From positions 4,394,820 through 4,458,819 of the forward strand of contig JARCOQ010000025.1 of NCBI GenBank assembly GCA_029207755.1: a stretch of 64,000 bases of DNA. The letters are read 5' to 3'. Positions within the stretch are counted from its first letter, which is position 1, and each line of letters opens with the position of its first letter. The notes beneath the pieces were generated by a model. The model saw nothing but the letters and a program-made list of their open reading frames with translations. It made no database searches and was not told where the DNA came from. Made by a program: the position numbers and the translations under genes. This stretch comes from Chamaea fasciata (lineage: Eukaryota > Chordata > Aves > Passeriformes > Sylviidae). Below, in pieces: positions 32,701 to 45,069 of this stretch.

Positions 32701-35700
32701 CCATGTTTCTTCCCTCTCCACTCAGGCTTTTCCACTGGAAGACATGGAGCACGTGTCTAACAAGGATGACGTGAAAACTTCGCTTAGGAAAGTGGTCAGA
32801 GAGGTGAGGAATGGATATTGCCCATTAATGAGTGGCTGGGGAGGTCCCTGAGGACGTGGGTGAGATTACCTGGAGAGAAACTGGGGTGAGAGGTTTGTTG
32901 TCTTTAGTGGCCATTCTGTGTCCACCCATGGAATAATTCACAGGAACAGAGGTTTGCCACAAGAACAGACCTCAAAAGAGGGACCCAGAATGGGTTTCCC
33001 CACACTGAGGGAAAGAGCCTGGGCCGTGCAGGAGGAGCAGCACAGCTTTTCTCACAGGTGTTTTCTCCTCCCTTCCCAGACATCCCACGAGATGATGATG
33101 CAGTGTGTGTCCCGGGTTGTCTCACACCCGCTGCACGGTGAGTCCTGTCCCCTGGCTGGCAGCCCCATCCAGACTGGGAATCACCCCAAACCCTGCTCAC
33201 TCAGGGGGATGATGCTTATGATACTTCTCTATCATATGAGGCTGATGCTGGGATTTGCCTTCAGGCACTAGCACAGCTGAGCAGCGAGTTTCTCTCTTCC
33301 CACTCATCCAGGACCTTGTCCTAGAGGTCCCTCTGGGGTTAGGGCCAGTAGCAGCCTTCCAGTGCCTAAAGGGGCTCCCAAGAGAGTTGGAGAGGGACTT
33401 TGGACGAGGGCATGGAGAGACAGGACACAGGGAATGGCTTCCCACTGCCAGAGGGCAGGGTTAGATGGGATATTAGGAAGGGTTTCTTCCCAAAACCTGT
33501 CACAGGGTGCCCAGAGAAGCTGTGGCTGCCCCTGGATCCTTGGGAGTGTCCCAGGCCAGGCTGGATGGGGCTTGGAGCAACCTGGGATAGTGGAAGGTGT
33601 CCCTGCCCATTCCAAAGGGTTTGGAAGAAGATGATCTATCAGGTCCCTTCCAACCCAAACCTCTGTGTGATCCTCTGAAATCCTTCCCACCACTTAGAGG
33701 CTCAGGAAAGGCCCCAGTTTCTAATGAGTCTTGCAGTGCTGATGACCACTGAGAGGAGCTGGAGATGCTGTGAGTTGAGGGAGAGCAGAAGGGTCATGTT
33801 TCATTTTCTTTCACGTCTATTACAACCTGAACTGGATTTGTTTCTCTATGAGCCCTGTGTTTCTTTCCTCCCAGTGATCTCCATGCGCTGCATGGTCCAA
33901 TTCGTAGGCCGGGAAGTCAAATACAGGTGAGCGGCTGCACCCCCGGGGTCAGGGGTGCCAGGTGCTCCTGTGCCATGGGGAATAGGGTTATCCAGGAGGC
34001 TTGAGAGACTGAAAAGTGAATCTGAGCTGGGTTAGGGGCTTGAAGGGATGTGGGAAGGCTGGGCTCTGCCCCTGACGTGCCTCTGTTCCTTATGCCCGTG
34101 GAGTTTGGGGCTGTATCACCCCTTGCTGATCACACAACGAGTCTCCTGCCTTTTTCCTTTGGCTATTCATGGAAAGGGAAGGCAGCAGGGAGGCAGAGTG
34201 GATAACACAAAGCTTTGCTGCAGCCCTGCTTAGTCTGTAAAATTTTTTCCAGCCTTTTGCAGTACCAGCTGCCTCTCTGCAGGGCAAAACTGCCTGTGGA
34301 GCGACATGGAGGCACGCTAGACAGGATTCCAGCCAGCCCACGACAGCCAGCTCAAGTTCCCAAAGGCAGGGCAGGGTTCTTGGGCTTAGAATCAGCCAAA
34401 TCAAACCATATCACACAACATCTGTACCCACTCACAGAGCTCTTGTACCTTCAGCACTGAACAGCTGCGTGCAGGTTGGGTGTTCTCCCGGGCGTCACTG
34501 CAGACTGGCCGAGCACAGACACCACCTTCCTTCCCTCAGACCTGCCTGGTCTGAGGAGAATAAGCAGAACAGGCTGCCTTCTGCTGGAATGATGGTTGGG
34601 GAGGCACTGCCATGCCTGGGGGCTGCAGGATGCCTGTGAAGTTGCACTGGGCAGAGGTGGAACGACTCTGCACACTCACAGCTCTCTTCCTTTCTTGGCA
34701 GTGGTGTGTTCAGGGCCATTGGCAGGATATTTAAGGAAGAAGGGATCCTGGGATTCTTTGTGTACGTGAGTTGTTGTTTAAATACTTTCTCCCATAGCCT
34801 GAAGGCACTGATGGCTCTGCTGGCAGCTCTGCCAACCCCAGCTGGAGTCACACTGAGCTGAAACCTTGTCTGACAAAGGGACTCCCGCATCACTCCCACG
34901 ATTAAATCTGTGCCTTTGACCTCCAGTTTGACCATTAAGTTTGCCCCAGATCTTATCTTCAATCAAACCTTCAGAGCCCAGAGGAAGCTGCATTTTTTCT
35001 TAGCTTTCTTTTTCCCTTGGTGCTTCTTTGTGTTTCTGTGAAGGGCCATTTAAAGCCTTTGTTTGTGCAACAGGCACCAAGATCAAGTGCAACAATGAGA
35101 TCCCTTGTTGAAATGAAAGCCAGGGCCTGGATAAGCATCATATTCCTCTGCAGAGCACTGTAGGTGCTTGTAATGAGCAGATTTACCTGTGTGCCTGGAG
35201 TGTGGTGGTGCCTGGACCAGGAGGAGCTGAAAGGTGTTTCCAGCTGCTTACAGAGCATTGCAAATTGGTGCATCACTGAAATGGAAGTTTAGTGGACACC
35301 TTTTTGCTTGAACCCTTAATTAATTCTTCCTGCCTTTCTTTTTCACATCTACATAAAAGCAGAACTACCTGCTGTCTCTGCTCGTGGTGGGGAGATAACT
35401 CACTTTATAATGTCAATAATAGTAAAGGCAGCTCTGGAATTTCAGTAGGGGTTTTGGGGATGCCTTTGGCTGTGCAGTCACAAAATGTGGGCCTCCAGAT
35501 GAAACCTGAATGCATCAGGAGGAGGGAGGCAATCACAGGGGGGTCTCACACTATCCTTCCCCAAGGGGAAATGGCCCGGGGTCTGCAGAGATCCCACCCA
35601 TTCAGTGTCACTGCTTCTTCCTTTGGCAGCCCACAGCTTCTCAGCTGAGCTGTGCAGCTCCAAATTTGCTCCACTAAATACAGGATCCTCTGGGATGGTC

Positions 35701-38700
35701 CCTGTGAGTGGGGCATGGCTGGAGCAGGCTGCTCACTACCCTCCACCTCCCAGGGAGGTGATCTGAAAGAAGCCTCCACATGAAATAAACACTGCTGGTA
35801 ACCTAATGAATCGTAATAGTTCACAGGAAAGGCTTTAACACAACCCAGATTGTCTCAGGAGGGCTCTGAAGTTCTACATGCTCTGTAACCCTGTTAGGAA
35901 ATCCCACTGCTGTGAGGGGAGCACAAACTGCATCTGAAAGGCCAAACTGCTGGTTTTCTCCTCTCAGCCCTCCTGGTGCAATCCCAGCACATCCCCTGCC
36001 CTAAAATCATGGCAGTGCACTTGTTTCTCATGGCCTTATAACCACCCCCAGCAGTAACAGTGGCACGTACTCTGTGGGTGTGTGCCTGGCTAGAGATAAA
36101 GACTTTTCAAGGATGGATTTATCTCCCTTCCCCTCATATCTGCAACAGGCTCCTGCCAGCCCAGGAAGGTGTTCCCTGAGCTCCAAAACTGCTGGGCCTG
36201 GTCAGCTCAGGGATGGCTTGTCCCAGGTCCCTTGCACTGGGGTTTCTGCCATTGGGTCACATCACTGTACATCATTCAGGCTTCCTCCTCTGCCTGCTGC
36301 AGTTCCAGCTTTTCTTCATCTTCCAAAAATATTCTCAGGTCAGATCTTGGACATCTCAGCAGCTGTGAGAATTGCAGCACTCACGTTTTTTATGTCAATA
36401 GGAGTAAAGGTGGCGCTGGAATTCCAGGAGGGGTTTTCCCTCCTGATGCCTTTGGCTTGTTGGCTTTTTTTAGTTCCTTTCTGCAGCTCTCACACCCCTG
36501 CTTTCCAGTCATCCAGCTCAGGGCCAGCAGCTGTCATTACCTTGGAGGGGAGAGAGGGATGGGATCCTTGTTGGAAGTGGAATAAACAGTCTGACTCTCT
36601 ATCAACAGTTGGGTGAGGTTTTCCTTATGGGGCTGCCCTGGCCCAGCCCTTTGCTTCTGGACTTCATTAGGCTCTGTTGTATCTGCAGCAGCTCAAGAGC
36701 CTCAGACTTAACTTTGAGTTAGAGAAAGGATGGTTTTTACAAAGGCGGAAAGCCAAACACAAAGCAGAACATCTCTTTGGGGCCAGAGAGCTTTGATTTC
36801 TTTGTCCTGTCTGCTGCTCTCATGTATTACATCTTTGAAGCCAGTGAATCTTCTGTTGAAGGTTTCTGCTGTGCCCGGCCCCTCAGACCTCAGCTGCATC
36901 CCCAGAGCTGCTGGGGCCTTAACAATGCAGAAGTTGTTCCCAAAACCAGTCCCAGTTGCTGCTCTGCTGCTGCAGCAACCACAGCAGGAAACAAACTGGT
37001 CCCTTGCTTTGAGGAGGCAGCGTCATGTTTGGGAGGAAACAAATGACTCAAATTTATGTGCCTGGAGGTGCCTTTTTCCAGCTCAGCAAACACTCCTGTG
37101 GCTCTTGACAGGCTCCTCTTCAGAACTGACCACATCTGCTGGTGTAACACAGGTTTGACACACACCTGGATCCTTTTGCAGCGGAACAACCCCTGCAAAA
37201 GCAGAAAACCCTGCACTGGTGCAGCAGATGCTGAAGGAACACCAACAAACTGGAGAAACCCTCTGGAACATTTTGTTAAAGTTTTAGTGCCATTGTCTGC
37301 AAAAGCTGGCGGTGCTGGTGCTGCTGGGAGCTCCACTGTGTCAGTGGGAGGCATTAACCAAACAGCTGTGCTCCTGGGGGCAGCAGGGACTGGGAACAAT
37401 CAGAGGGACCTGGGTGTTCCCCTAGTTACCCCCACTTCTCCGTGGAGCAGGTGGTGCAGGGACAACCCCTCTCATTTTGATTTCTAAAAGAAGGGAGATT
37501 CCACAAAGAGATGACCTTCTCATTCTGCGTCCAAAAGAGCATCTTCAGAAATGGAAACGACTTCATCTCTGTCTCGCTTGGGTTTCTCAGCAGGAGTTGG
37601 GCCAGGAAGGGATTTGGGATAGAACAAGGGGGACTTGAGTCACACCCAAAAAATGGATCCTAAAACCAGCCAGAGCAGCACGTGTAGTACCAAGTTTGAA
37701 GGCTGAGAGAGCTCTTCCCTGAAATCTCCTTTTTCAGTTTCTCCCGAAGTAAAAATTTCATTTTGGGGGAGTGGAGTTCCTCTGAGCTGATGGTGGAAAG
37801 GAGAGCTCGGGAGGTGGCACTGGGGCCCTCCTGCACCTCACACCCCTCCTTTTACCTTTGCAGTGGGTTAGTCCCTCACATCCTGGGGGATGTCATCTTC
37901 CTCTGGTGCTGCAACCTCTTGGCTCACTTCATCAACACCTACGCAGTGGATGACAACGTGAGTGGAGGTGCCTGAGGGAGGGCTTGGGGTCTGGACCAAG
38001 CACCTGCAGTGGGAAGGAGTTCGTGGGGAGCAGGGGCTGATTTAATACAGACCCCTGGCTTTGGGGACGTCCCTGTGAGAGTGCTGGAGGCGCTGTATGT
38101 GCTCGGGGCTGTACTTCACCTGCACTTTGGGGGATCACGGTTGACAGTAAATGCCCTCCCCGACTCTCAGCTGGAATGCAGCTGCTCTCCGTTGCTTTCT
38201 GCCTCGTCCCCTGCCCCTTGCCCCTGGCCTCAGGCTCAGGGAATGTCACATAACGACAGTGCCAGCCTGGTGTCATCCCTCTGCTCCACACCACCTTTGG
38301 TTTCTCTCTGCAGTTCAGCCAGGCATCGGTGATCCGGAGCTACACCAAGTTCGTGATGGGGGTATGTAGGCAGCTGCCGTGTCCTTTCCCCTCCTCCTGC
38401 CACCTCTGGGCTGAGAGCTCGTGCTCTGGGGGCACAGGCTGGTCTGTACTTGACACATCCCTTACCCAAGGATAACTCTGCTGACATGGAAAAGCTGGAA
38501 ATAGCGTTTTTGACACGGGGAGCGTTAGAGAGGCTGCTGGTTTTCTGTGCTTTCAGATCGCTGTGAGCATGCTGACCTACCCGTTCCTTCTCGTGGGAGA
38601 TCTCATGGCAGTGAACAACTGTGGGTATGTCCTTCACACTGAGATCTAAAGCTTTCCCTTCCTTTCTTGCAGCCCCTTGTTGTCTGAATGGGCTGCTAAC

Positions 38701-39871
38701 GACCGTAAAGCTTTCCTACAGCCCCGTAAACTCTGTGGCACCTCGCAGAGCTGGCTCGTTTCCTGTCCCAGGATGCTTATAATTTTAGATCAGAGGGCAC
38801 AGACATAAGCAGCAGAAAAGCTCAGGTGGTGAGAAATCGGGAGAGTTGTGGTGGTGTGGTCCGATCTGAGCTAAGCTGGAGGCACAGGGATCAAAGGGAC
38901 CGTGCTGGCTCGAGGGAGCAGCACGAGGGAAGCAGAGGAGCAGGACCAAGCTTGCCTTCCCAATCGCACTGCTGCGAGCCTTCTGCATTTGTGCTCATGG
39001 GAACGGGATGGAATCCAAGTCTGGCGTGGTGTTTTCTCAGTATCTGCTGGCTTTTGAAGGTGTAGATACGGTCCTGGACTTTGCACGTCTCCAGGTAATG
39101 CTCCTTGTTTGTGCACTCCAGGGGTAATTAAATTACAGATCTGCTGCATTGTAAATAACTAGCTGTCACTTGGCTGCCAGCCCAGTGTGGACAGTGTCCC
39201 GTGTCCTCGTTCACACTTCCTGCTGCTCTTTTGTTACCTGTGTGGGTAAGGTGACACATCCACCTCAGCTGTTCCCTGTTGCCGTGCAGGTTGCGCGCCG
39301 GCCTCCCTCCCTACGCTCCTGTCTTTGCATCCTGGATCCACTGCTGGAGGTACCTCAGTGCTCAGGTGAGGGAGCAGGGCACACACTGGGCTTTGGGCTC
39401 CCTCTGCTCCTTCCCCAAGTCTCCAGCATTCCCCAAAAGTGCCTGTGCTGCATCTTTGCCATGCTCTGTAGCCTACTTCTGTCCCTCCGGCTCTGGCACT
39501 GGTACCAGCATGGCAGTGTTGCTCTGCCCATTGCACACCCCGAGCTTGCAGCCCGTGAGCTTTTAGCCCGTGCATTGCACACAGCAGAGTCTGTGCCCCT
39601 CTGCATCTGTCACCCCTGGGGGAAATGCCCAGCTCCAGCACACCCACAGGCCTGGAACATCACTTTGTCCTGCAGGGCAGCCTAGGGTGCCCAGGCCTTG
39701 CAGCCCTGCCACGGGCACGGAGTCAGGCCCTGCTAAAAGAGCTGCAGTTCCCTGGCCAGGTCTCAGGCTGCCCTGACCCTGGGCTCTCCTCCTCAGGGGC
39801 AGCTGTTCCGTGGCTCCAGCCTGCTGTTCCGCAGGGCCTCCATCCCAGCCGCCTCCTTCCCCATCGACTGA
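29567..39871 (+). CDS. MTCH1: MTCH1: mitochondrial carrier homolog 1 (presenilin-1-associated protein)
   Basis: Outer mitochondrial membrane protein of the SLC25-derived MTCH family. It lacks transport signatures; MTCH1 and MTCH2 are linked to apoptosis and to insertion of alpha-helical proteins into the outer membrane (family knowledge). Twelve coding exons: 29567-29719, 30796-30880, 32217-32323, 32726-32803, 33080-33137, 33875-33926, 34702-34761, 37864-37957, 38314-38361, 38557-38624, 39290-39365, 39797-39871. All introns are GT-AG with consistent phase, giving 317 residues. Three carrier-type repeats are recognisable by degenerate signatures: [12 protein letters not shown] (about residue 40), [15 protein letters not shown], and [15 protein letters not shown]. 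The usual P-x-D/E-x-x-K/R pattern is broken in each, as expected for MTCH proteins. Other diagnostic stretches are [15 protein letters not shown] and [16 protein letters not shown]. The start chosen is the first in-frame ATG near the conserved region, preceded by GCGGCC. Mammalian MTCH1 has about 70 extra N-terminal residues that I do not see after an upstream ATG. Confidence 0.97.
29780..30700. repeat. Compound degenerate minisatellite filling MTCH1 intron 1
   Basis: About 0.9 kb is built from degenerate short units with the recurring core GGGACCCC followed by GTAATGGGG- or TATAAAATGGGG-like sequence. Three larger copies of a higher-order block are recognisable, at roughly 29790-29935, 29950-30100 and 30160-30310. 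Each contains a GGGACCCC/GTGTAAYGG segment, a CCCCTATGGA-like segment and a tract ending CAGCCCC. From 30340 to 30700 the units become shorter and more irregular. Exon 1 and exon 2 flank it cleanly. Confidence 0.85.
33350..33680 (+). mobile_element. CR1 non-LTR retrotransposon 3' fragment
   Basis: About 330 bp match the familiar 3' end of avian CR1 LINEs in order: CTTCCAGTGCCTAAAGGGG, a GGAGAGGGACTTTGGACGAG-like block, TTAGATGGGATATTAGGAAG, GCCCAGAGAAGCTGTGG, GGATGGGGCTTGGAGCAACC and CAGGTCCCTTCCAACCCAAA. It ends with a decayed TGTGATCCTCTGA in place of the terminal ATTCTRTG repeats. It is 5'-truncated as usual, lies in MTCH1 intron 5 in sense orientation, and has no coding capacity. Confidence 0.93.
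35325..35480 (+). repeat. Copy A of a local duplication in MTCH1 intron 7
   Basis: The clearest part, 35409-35475, aligns with 36390-36466: TGTCAATA, AGTAAAGG, CTCTGGAATT, AGGGGTTTT and GATGCCTTTGGCT occur in the same order with a few substitutions and one small gap. Weaker similarity extends leftwards. The family is not recognised; it may be an old interspersed repeat or a local segmental copy. Confidence 0.65.
36298..36466 (+). repeat. Copy B of a local duplication in MTCH1 intron 7
   Basis: Partner of 35325-35480, about 975 bp downstream in the same intron and same orientation. The shared core (TGTCAATAGGAGTAAAGG through GATGCCTTTGGCTT) runs from 36391 to 36458. Similarity over the core is judged by eye at roughly three quarters. 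Confidence 0.65.
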
Positions 39872-41365
39872 CGCCTCGGCAGGGAGAGCTTTCAACTCGG
39901 ACTCCTCAAGAAACCCCAAGCTTGTTTCGATATCTGTATATTTCTATTTTCTGATCCAAAGTCCATGGTGCCAGAACTGACGCCTCCTCTCCAGCAAGGC
40001 CAGCAACAGACTTCTGGACATCTGGCTTCAGGCTGCAGCTGGACCAAAGCTCCATCCTCATGGCTGTCTCAACTGGGATGTGTAGCAGAGAGAGCAGAAA
40101 GGCATTGTCCCTTTGGTCCAGGCTGTAGCCCTGGAGTTGCTGGGGAAGTCCAGGAATCGAGAAAATGCCCAGGTACTAAAGGAGCCAGCCATGAGCTGCA
40201 GGGACAAAAGACTGCTTTGTTCTGCCTGAGCTGGGAAGCAGCAGGAGTTCCAAGGTCACCTCCCTGGGAAGGTTATGCCAGGTGACAGCCTCCTGCCTCA
40301 TCTTTCTGGAGAGAGCTCCTTTGCCTGGCAGGTAGCTCAACCTGGGCAAGGTCAACCTGGCATCCATATTTAAGGTTTGAGGGTACCTGAACACCCAGGA
40401 GCATCCCACCTCCCATGGGCATGAAAAGGAAATTATAGGATCAAAACAGGGAAGGGAAACAGAGTCCCACTGCAAGGAACAGCAGAGTCCAAAGAGACAG
40501 GTCCAGCCCAGCTCAGGGCAGCGATGGGATGTGGACACAGAGAGAGCCCTTGGGAAGGGCCATGTGCTGCCAGTGGTGCTGCTTTGGGCAGGATTTCAGT
40601 CATGGAATGTTTAGGATACAGCCAGCAGAGCTGTGGGCTGGGCAGGCAGCCTGCACACACTCTCAGGAGAGGCAGGTGCTGGCCTGGCTGCACCGAGGGG
40701 CATCTCCCAGGCAGCAGCACCACGAGCCCTGCTGGGCTCCTGCTCCCGTTGCTGATGGAAACGGAGGCACCGGGATCTGAGAGCTGCACACAAAGGGCTC
40801 TCCTGCAGCAGGGGCAGCCATCCAGGGCTGTCTGCAGTACAGGGATACACCTGGAGCTGGCCAAAGGCTGGTGAGGCATCAGGGTCGAAGGCTCCTGGTG
40901 CTCAGTGCACGGCTGGCTGTGTGTCTAGCTGAGCTCACCAGTGGCACCAGGGCAGGATTGATGCTCGGCTCCCCAGACAAGAGTTTCTTTGCACCAGTCT
41001 GTGCTGTGATGGCAGCCAGGCAGATTTCCCCCCGTTTCAGTTCCCCACGAAGCAGTCTTTTGCACAGAGGTGATGCTGCACTCCCTGGGAAGAGGTTTAG
41101 CATTCCTTGAGCAGGTTCCCATGTGCTGCAGCAGCAACAGCAGCAGCTGGGGTCTCATCTCATCCTGCTCCTCTGGGGACCTGCCATCACACAGGGTTTT
41201 TTCTCCAGCAGGCAGGGTTGATGCACACCCCCAGGCAGGGCTTGCAGGACAGTGGTGGTACGTGCTGGGACTGGCAGCCCCCTCCCAGCTCCCTTCGGTG
41301 TCGTGAAGTCGGTCCTGTCTGTCCTCCCTCGCTCCCAGTTTGTGTTACAGTTAAATAATGCATGG
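39872..41365 (+). other. MTCH1: Probable MTCH1 3' UTR
   Basis: Sequence after the MTCH1 stop codon without splice signals or recognisable exons. No canonical AATAAA occurs soon after the stop; a TTAAATAATG stretch near 41352 is the most plausible cleavage region, with ATTAAA at about 41975 as an alternative. The 3' end is therefore an estimate. Confidence 0.35.
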
Positions 41366-43990
41366 ACCTGTTCCCTAACACCAGAGATGATTTCAAAGAG
41401 GATTTAATTATGCTCCAAAATACAGTTATAAAACAACTATTGAGTGTTTTTTTGTTGTTGTTATTTTTATTTTTGGGGGGGTTTTTTTGGTGGTGGTGTT
41501 TTGTTTTTTTTTCCTGCATAATGTGCTCTCTCAGGGAAGGTTTCAGTTTAAGACAGGCACTTTTTTTGGTCTTTTCTCCAAATCAGGAGCTAAAACGGCT
41601 GTGTAAAACTCAGATTCCTCCTGATTTTCCTCACCTTCATGGAAGGTGGGCATATTTAGGCTTAACAAACTGCAGTGGGCTCACCTGGAATGAGGGTGGA
41701 GGCAGCAGAAGGCTTGGATGCTTGAAACAATATATGGGGAATTAGGTTTTTGGAGTTAAAATTGACCCTGAGGTCTTCTGGAAGGGGTGATGGGGACCCT
41801 TTGCTGCTGTCAGATCAGTCAAGTGGGCTCAGCCATCCCATCTTCCCCCTCACAGCTCCATCCTTCCCCACCAGCCTTTTATCACCTTGTTTTATGACCT
41901 GCTCCAGCACAGGGCATTGCATCTGCCAGGTCACACAGCACCTGCCCAGGAACATGTTACCTTTACCCTCCAAATTAAAGCCATCTTCTGCTGCTCACAT
42001 GCCTGTCAAACCTCCTGCAGCCTCTGCACAGCCTGACTGCAGCCACTGCAGGGAAAAGTGCTATTTCCTGTCCTTTGAGGAATTTACCTAAGGAATTTAC
42101 CTAAGGGATTTACCTAAAGCTGCACCCGTGGATGCATCCTGCCAGTAATTTCTGCCCAGTGCATCAGGGCCCACAAACTTGGCTGAAAACCCAACAGTTG
42201 ACTGTAGTTTTTGCTCAATTTAAATGAAAACCAGGTTTCAGTGTTCAGTGCACTGCCTTACTTTGAAGCGAGGGGCTGCCATTCTTAGGATGATTGAATA
42301 TTTCCTCACCTCCTGTTTTTCTATGCCTGGTTCTTCTTGTCCCATGCTTCATTTGAGAGGTCCCACCACAAGGACAAATGTCTGCACCAGGAGCAGGCAA
42401 GGAGACAACCCAAACCCTGGCTGGGCATCCCTCTGCCTTGAATTGCTACCCATTAGTCAGTGCCTGGCCCTGCAGCTGGTGCTCAGGTATCCCAGCTGAA
42501 GGGGATGGGGCCCCATTCCTACAGGAGAGAGGATCCAGAGTGGAATATGTGGTCAGGAGAACAAATGCAGGGGTGGAGGAGGAGGTTTGGGTCTGGCGCC
42601 CGGGATGGAGCCGGGGGTTTCTCCCACTGGCGCTCCCCTGTCTGCCCAGGAAACAAACTCTGGTCTAAATATTGACTCTCCTGCACAAAGCCAGGCTGGG
42701 TGGGGATGGCTGCCGTGCCGTGCCCGCGCCGTTTATCAGCCTCCAGTGGAAAACTGAGATTGCCGGGACTTTGGCCTCATCTGCTCCCAGCTGCCCGGGG
42801 GAGAAGGGAGGCAGTGACTGTAGCCAGGAGAGGGAATCTCAGGTCAAGGCTGGTCTGTCTCACTGCTGGGCTTGGATGCTGGAGTCTGGCAGGGTCTGGG
42901 AAGCAGCGAGATGAGCCTTTGTGCCCAGGGAAGTGCAGCTGAGCTCAGAGCCAACGTTCCATCCTCCCCTCTCCCCTGCAGAGCCGTCCTGCTGAAGACC
43001 CTTCAGTTCGGTCCAAACCCCTTCCTGGCCGTGCCGCTCTCCCGCCGTGGAGCTGGGAGGGAAACATCCCAGAGCTCTTCCGATGCTTGGATGGTGCCTG
43101 GTGTCTCCCTGGTGTCTGGTCAGCGGGAAGGCCAGGGGCTGCCAGCCCTCCCCCGCAGCCATGGAGGGCCCCATCTCGCAGCCACGCATGAGGAAGTGCC
43201 CTGTGGCACAGCTGCCCTCGATAAGGCTGTTTGCTCTGTTCTCCTGCAGCGCCGAGCTCCACGTAGGCAAATAATTCTTTAAAAAAAATAAAAAAAAGAA
43301 TATATATATGTAAAAAATACTAACCCTCACAGAGGAGATCCTGCTGCCAGAGTGGTGGGGCCGGCTGGTGCCAGGAAATGCTTCGGGTGGGGACTTGGAC
43401 TGGACCCAGGCACCAGCAGCACGGTGGCCCTGGACCTGTCCCTGTGTTCACACAGCCCCATCCCCTGGGATGGCCTTTACACGAAATGGGAGATTACAGA
43501 GGAGCTGGGTTCTCATGGATTCCCCCCTGGATAAGGGAAATCCCATCTGGAAACAAGGAGAAGAGGCCACAAAGAGCACGGTGGCAAAGCTCAGTGCAGC
43601 ACCCTGACCTGCCATGCTGACCGTGAACGCTCCATCCATCACTGACGGCTGGTAAGAGGATGGGAAGGATGTGGGGAGGAAGCTGCTTTCCATGCTCCCG
43701 CTTGCCTACTGCGGCCTTGTTTTTTTTAGGGTAAATTCCCTCAAATCCCCCTACACTGAGCTGCCCTGCTCCCTCCTGGGCAGTGCTGTCAGGCGGAGCT
43801 GGTGGCGTTTTATCCCACTCTGACGGGATCTGAGTCTTTCGGGGAAGAAGTGGCAGCACGAGGTCAGCCGAGACTCCTCTTGCTGCAGCCACTGTGACCC
43901 CTGCACACCTCCCTCAGCACTTACACCACGCTGGGCCCTCATCCCAGGGGAGAAACAGGAGGGAGGAAGTCTCCCCAGCTTTAAACTCGA
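41366..43990. other. Intergenic stretch right of MTCH1
   Basis: A T/G-rich low-complexity tract lies at about 41448-41515 and a 13-bp triplicate at 42078-42116. An A/T-rich tract at 43281-43320 contains AATAAA and ATATATAT. No exon with recognisable similarity was found on either strand; PI16 and C6orf89, the mammalian neighbours, were looked for and not seen. Confidence 0.5.
42078..42116. repeat. 13-bp triplicate (AGGAATTTACCTA)
   Basis: Three head-to-tail copies of AGGAATTTACCTA; the third differs at one base (AGGGATTTACCTA). Confidence 0.97.
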
Positions 43991-44559
43991 CCCCTGTCCC
44001 CCTGCTGTGACCCCAGGCCGGGCTGGTGTGGCGAGGGTCGGCATCGCCGTGGCTGCGGCCCTGGCTCGAGGCGCTGGCCCTCGCTGCAAACACGTGAATG
44101 CTCCCATCCCTCGGAATGGAGTTTCTCCCTGAAATGCAGCCTGCGCTCTGCGGCCGGGCGGCTCTTGTCAGGCTGCCAGAGGAGGCCGGAGCAGCGTCAC
44201 AAGCAGCAAAGTTTTACAAGGCGAGCGAGCGTCTGGGGAGAGGGACGGGAGAGGGAGCGACCGCCGCACGCACACACTCGGCCATGCACACGGAGAAACC
44301 TCCTCCAGGCTCCCTCCAGCTCTCATCCCAACGCTGATTTTTTTTTTCTTTCCTTTTTTTCTTTTCTTTTTGGAAGAACAAAGACTTTGGGGTGGGTTGG
44401 CGCTGTTGTTTTTCCGGGGTTGCTGTCGGTGGATGGGGGGAGGTTGGAGGTGGAGGGGGGAGCCGGTGGCTTGAATGCGAGAAAGTCCCGAATTTCCCTG
44501 GCTGAGTTGCCGAGATTGTCTGTGCGAAACTTAGAGAAGGAAAGACGGGGGAGGAAGGC

Positions 44560-44572
44560 GGGGGGGGGGGGG
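44560..44572. repeat. Poly-G tract (13 G)
   Basis: A run of 13 G immediately upstream of the AT-rich CRE segment. Confidence 0.95.
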
Positions 44573-44596
44573 AAATAATTAAAAAATAAAATATGA

Positions 44597-44604
44597 TGAC
44601 GTCA
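44597..44604. promoter_or_regulatory. Perfect cAMP-response element (TGACGTCA)
   Basis: A palindromic full CRE directly followed by CTCAG, in the middle of the CpG island cluster. Full CREs in CpG islands typically lie close to a transcription start and bind CREB/ATF. Confidence 0.65.
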
Positions 44605-44619
44605 CTCAGAGCAGGGGTG

Positions 44620-44960
44620 CCTTCCCTGCTGCCTGTCAGATGCGCCTGAAAAGAACAGGGCAATAAAACAACAGCCGCCTCTGTCTCCCTCGTTAAACAC
44701 GGCACTAATTGGATGTTAATTTTTCCTTGCTCTTCTCGCTGCTCGATTGTGAGGGCTCTGCCTGGCTCTCCCTCTCCTGCTTCCTTTCTTTCCTGTTGCA
44801 ATGCTCTTGGCAGCTCTGAGGGACTCCGGACTGTGCGCTCCCCTCCTGCTCGTGGACTGGAATAATTCAGGAGCTGGGAGAATTAAAAAAGACGAGGCGC
44901 GGGGGCGAACGGTTCAGAAACGGGGCGGGCGTGATGGATTTCGAGAGCTACGCTAATCTC
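44620..44960. promoter_or_regulatory. Candidate conserved core or 5' UTR in the CpG island
   Basis: Non-repetitive mixed-composition sequence beginning with GGCAATAAAACAACAGCC and including CACGGCACTAATTGGATG and TAATTTTTCCTTGC, ending in a CpG-rich segment around 44895-44960. By appearance it resembles a conserved promoter or 5' UTR. No coding frame is assigned. Confidence 0.35.
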
Positions 44961-45069
44961 CCCGTTTCCCGTGCATTGTCCTGCCGACTTGGAGCTATTC
45001 TCTTCCCATTTGATTTCTCTTCCCCTCCTTTCCCTTCGCATTGGGTTTGGACTGCAGGACAAAAATATA

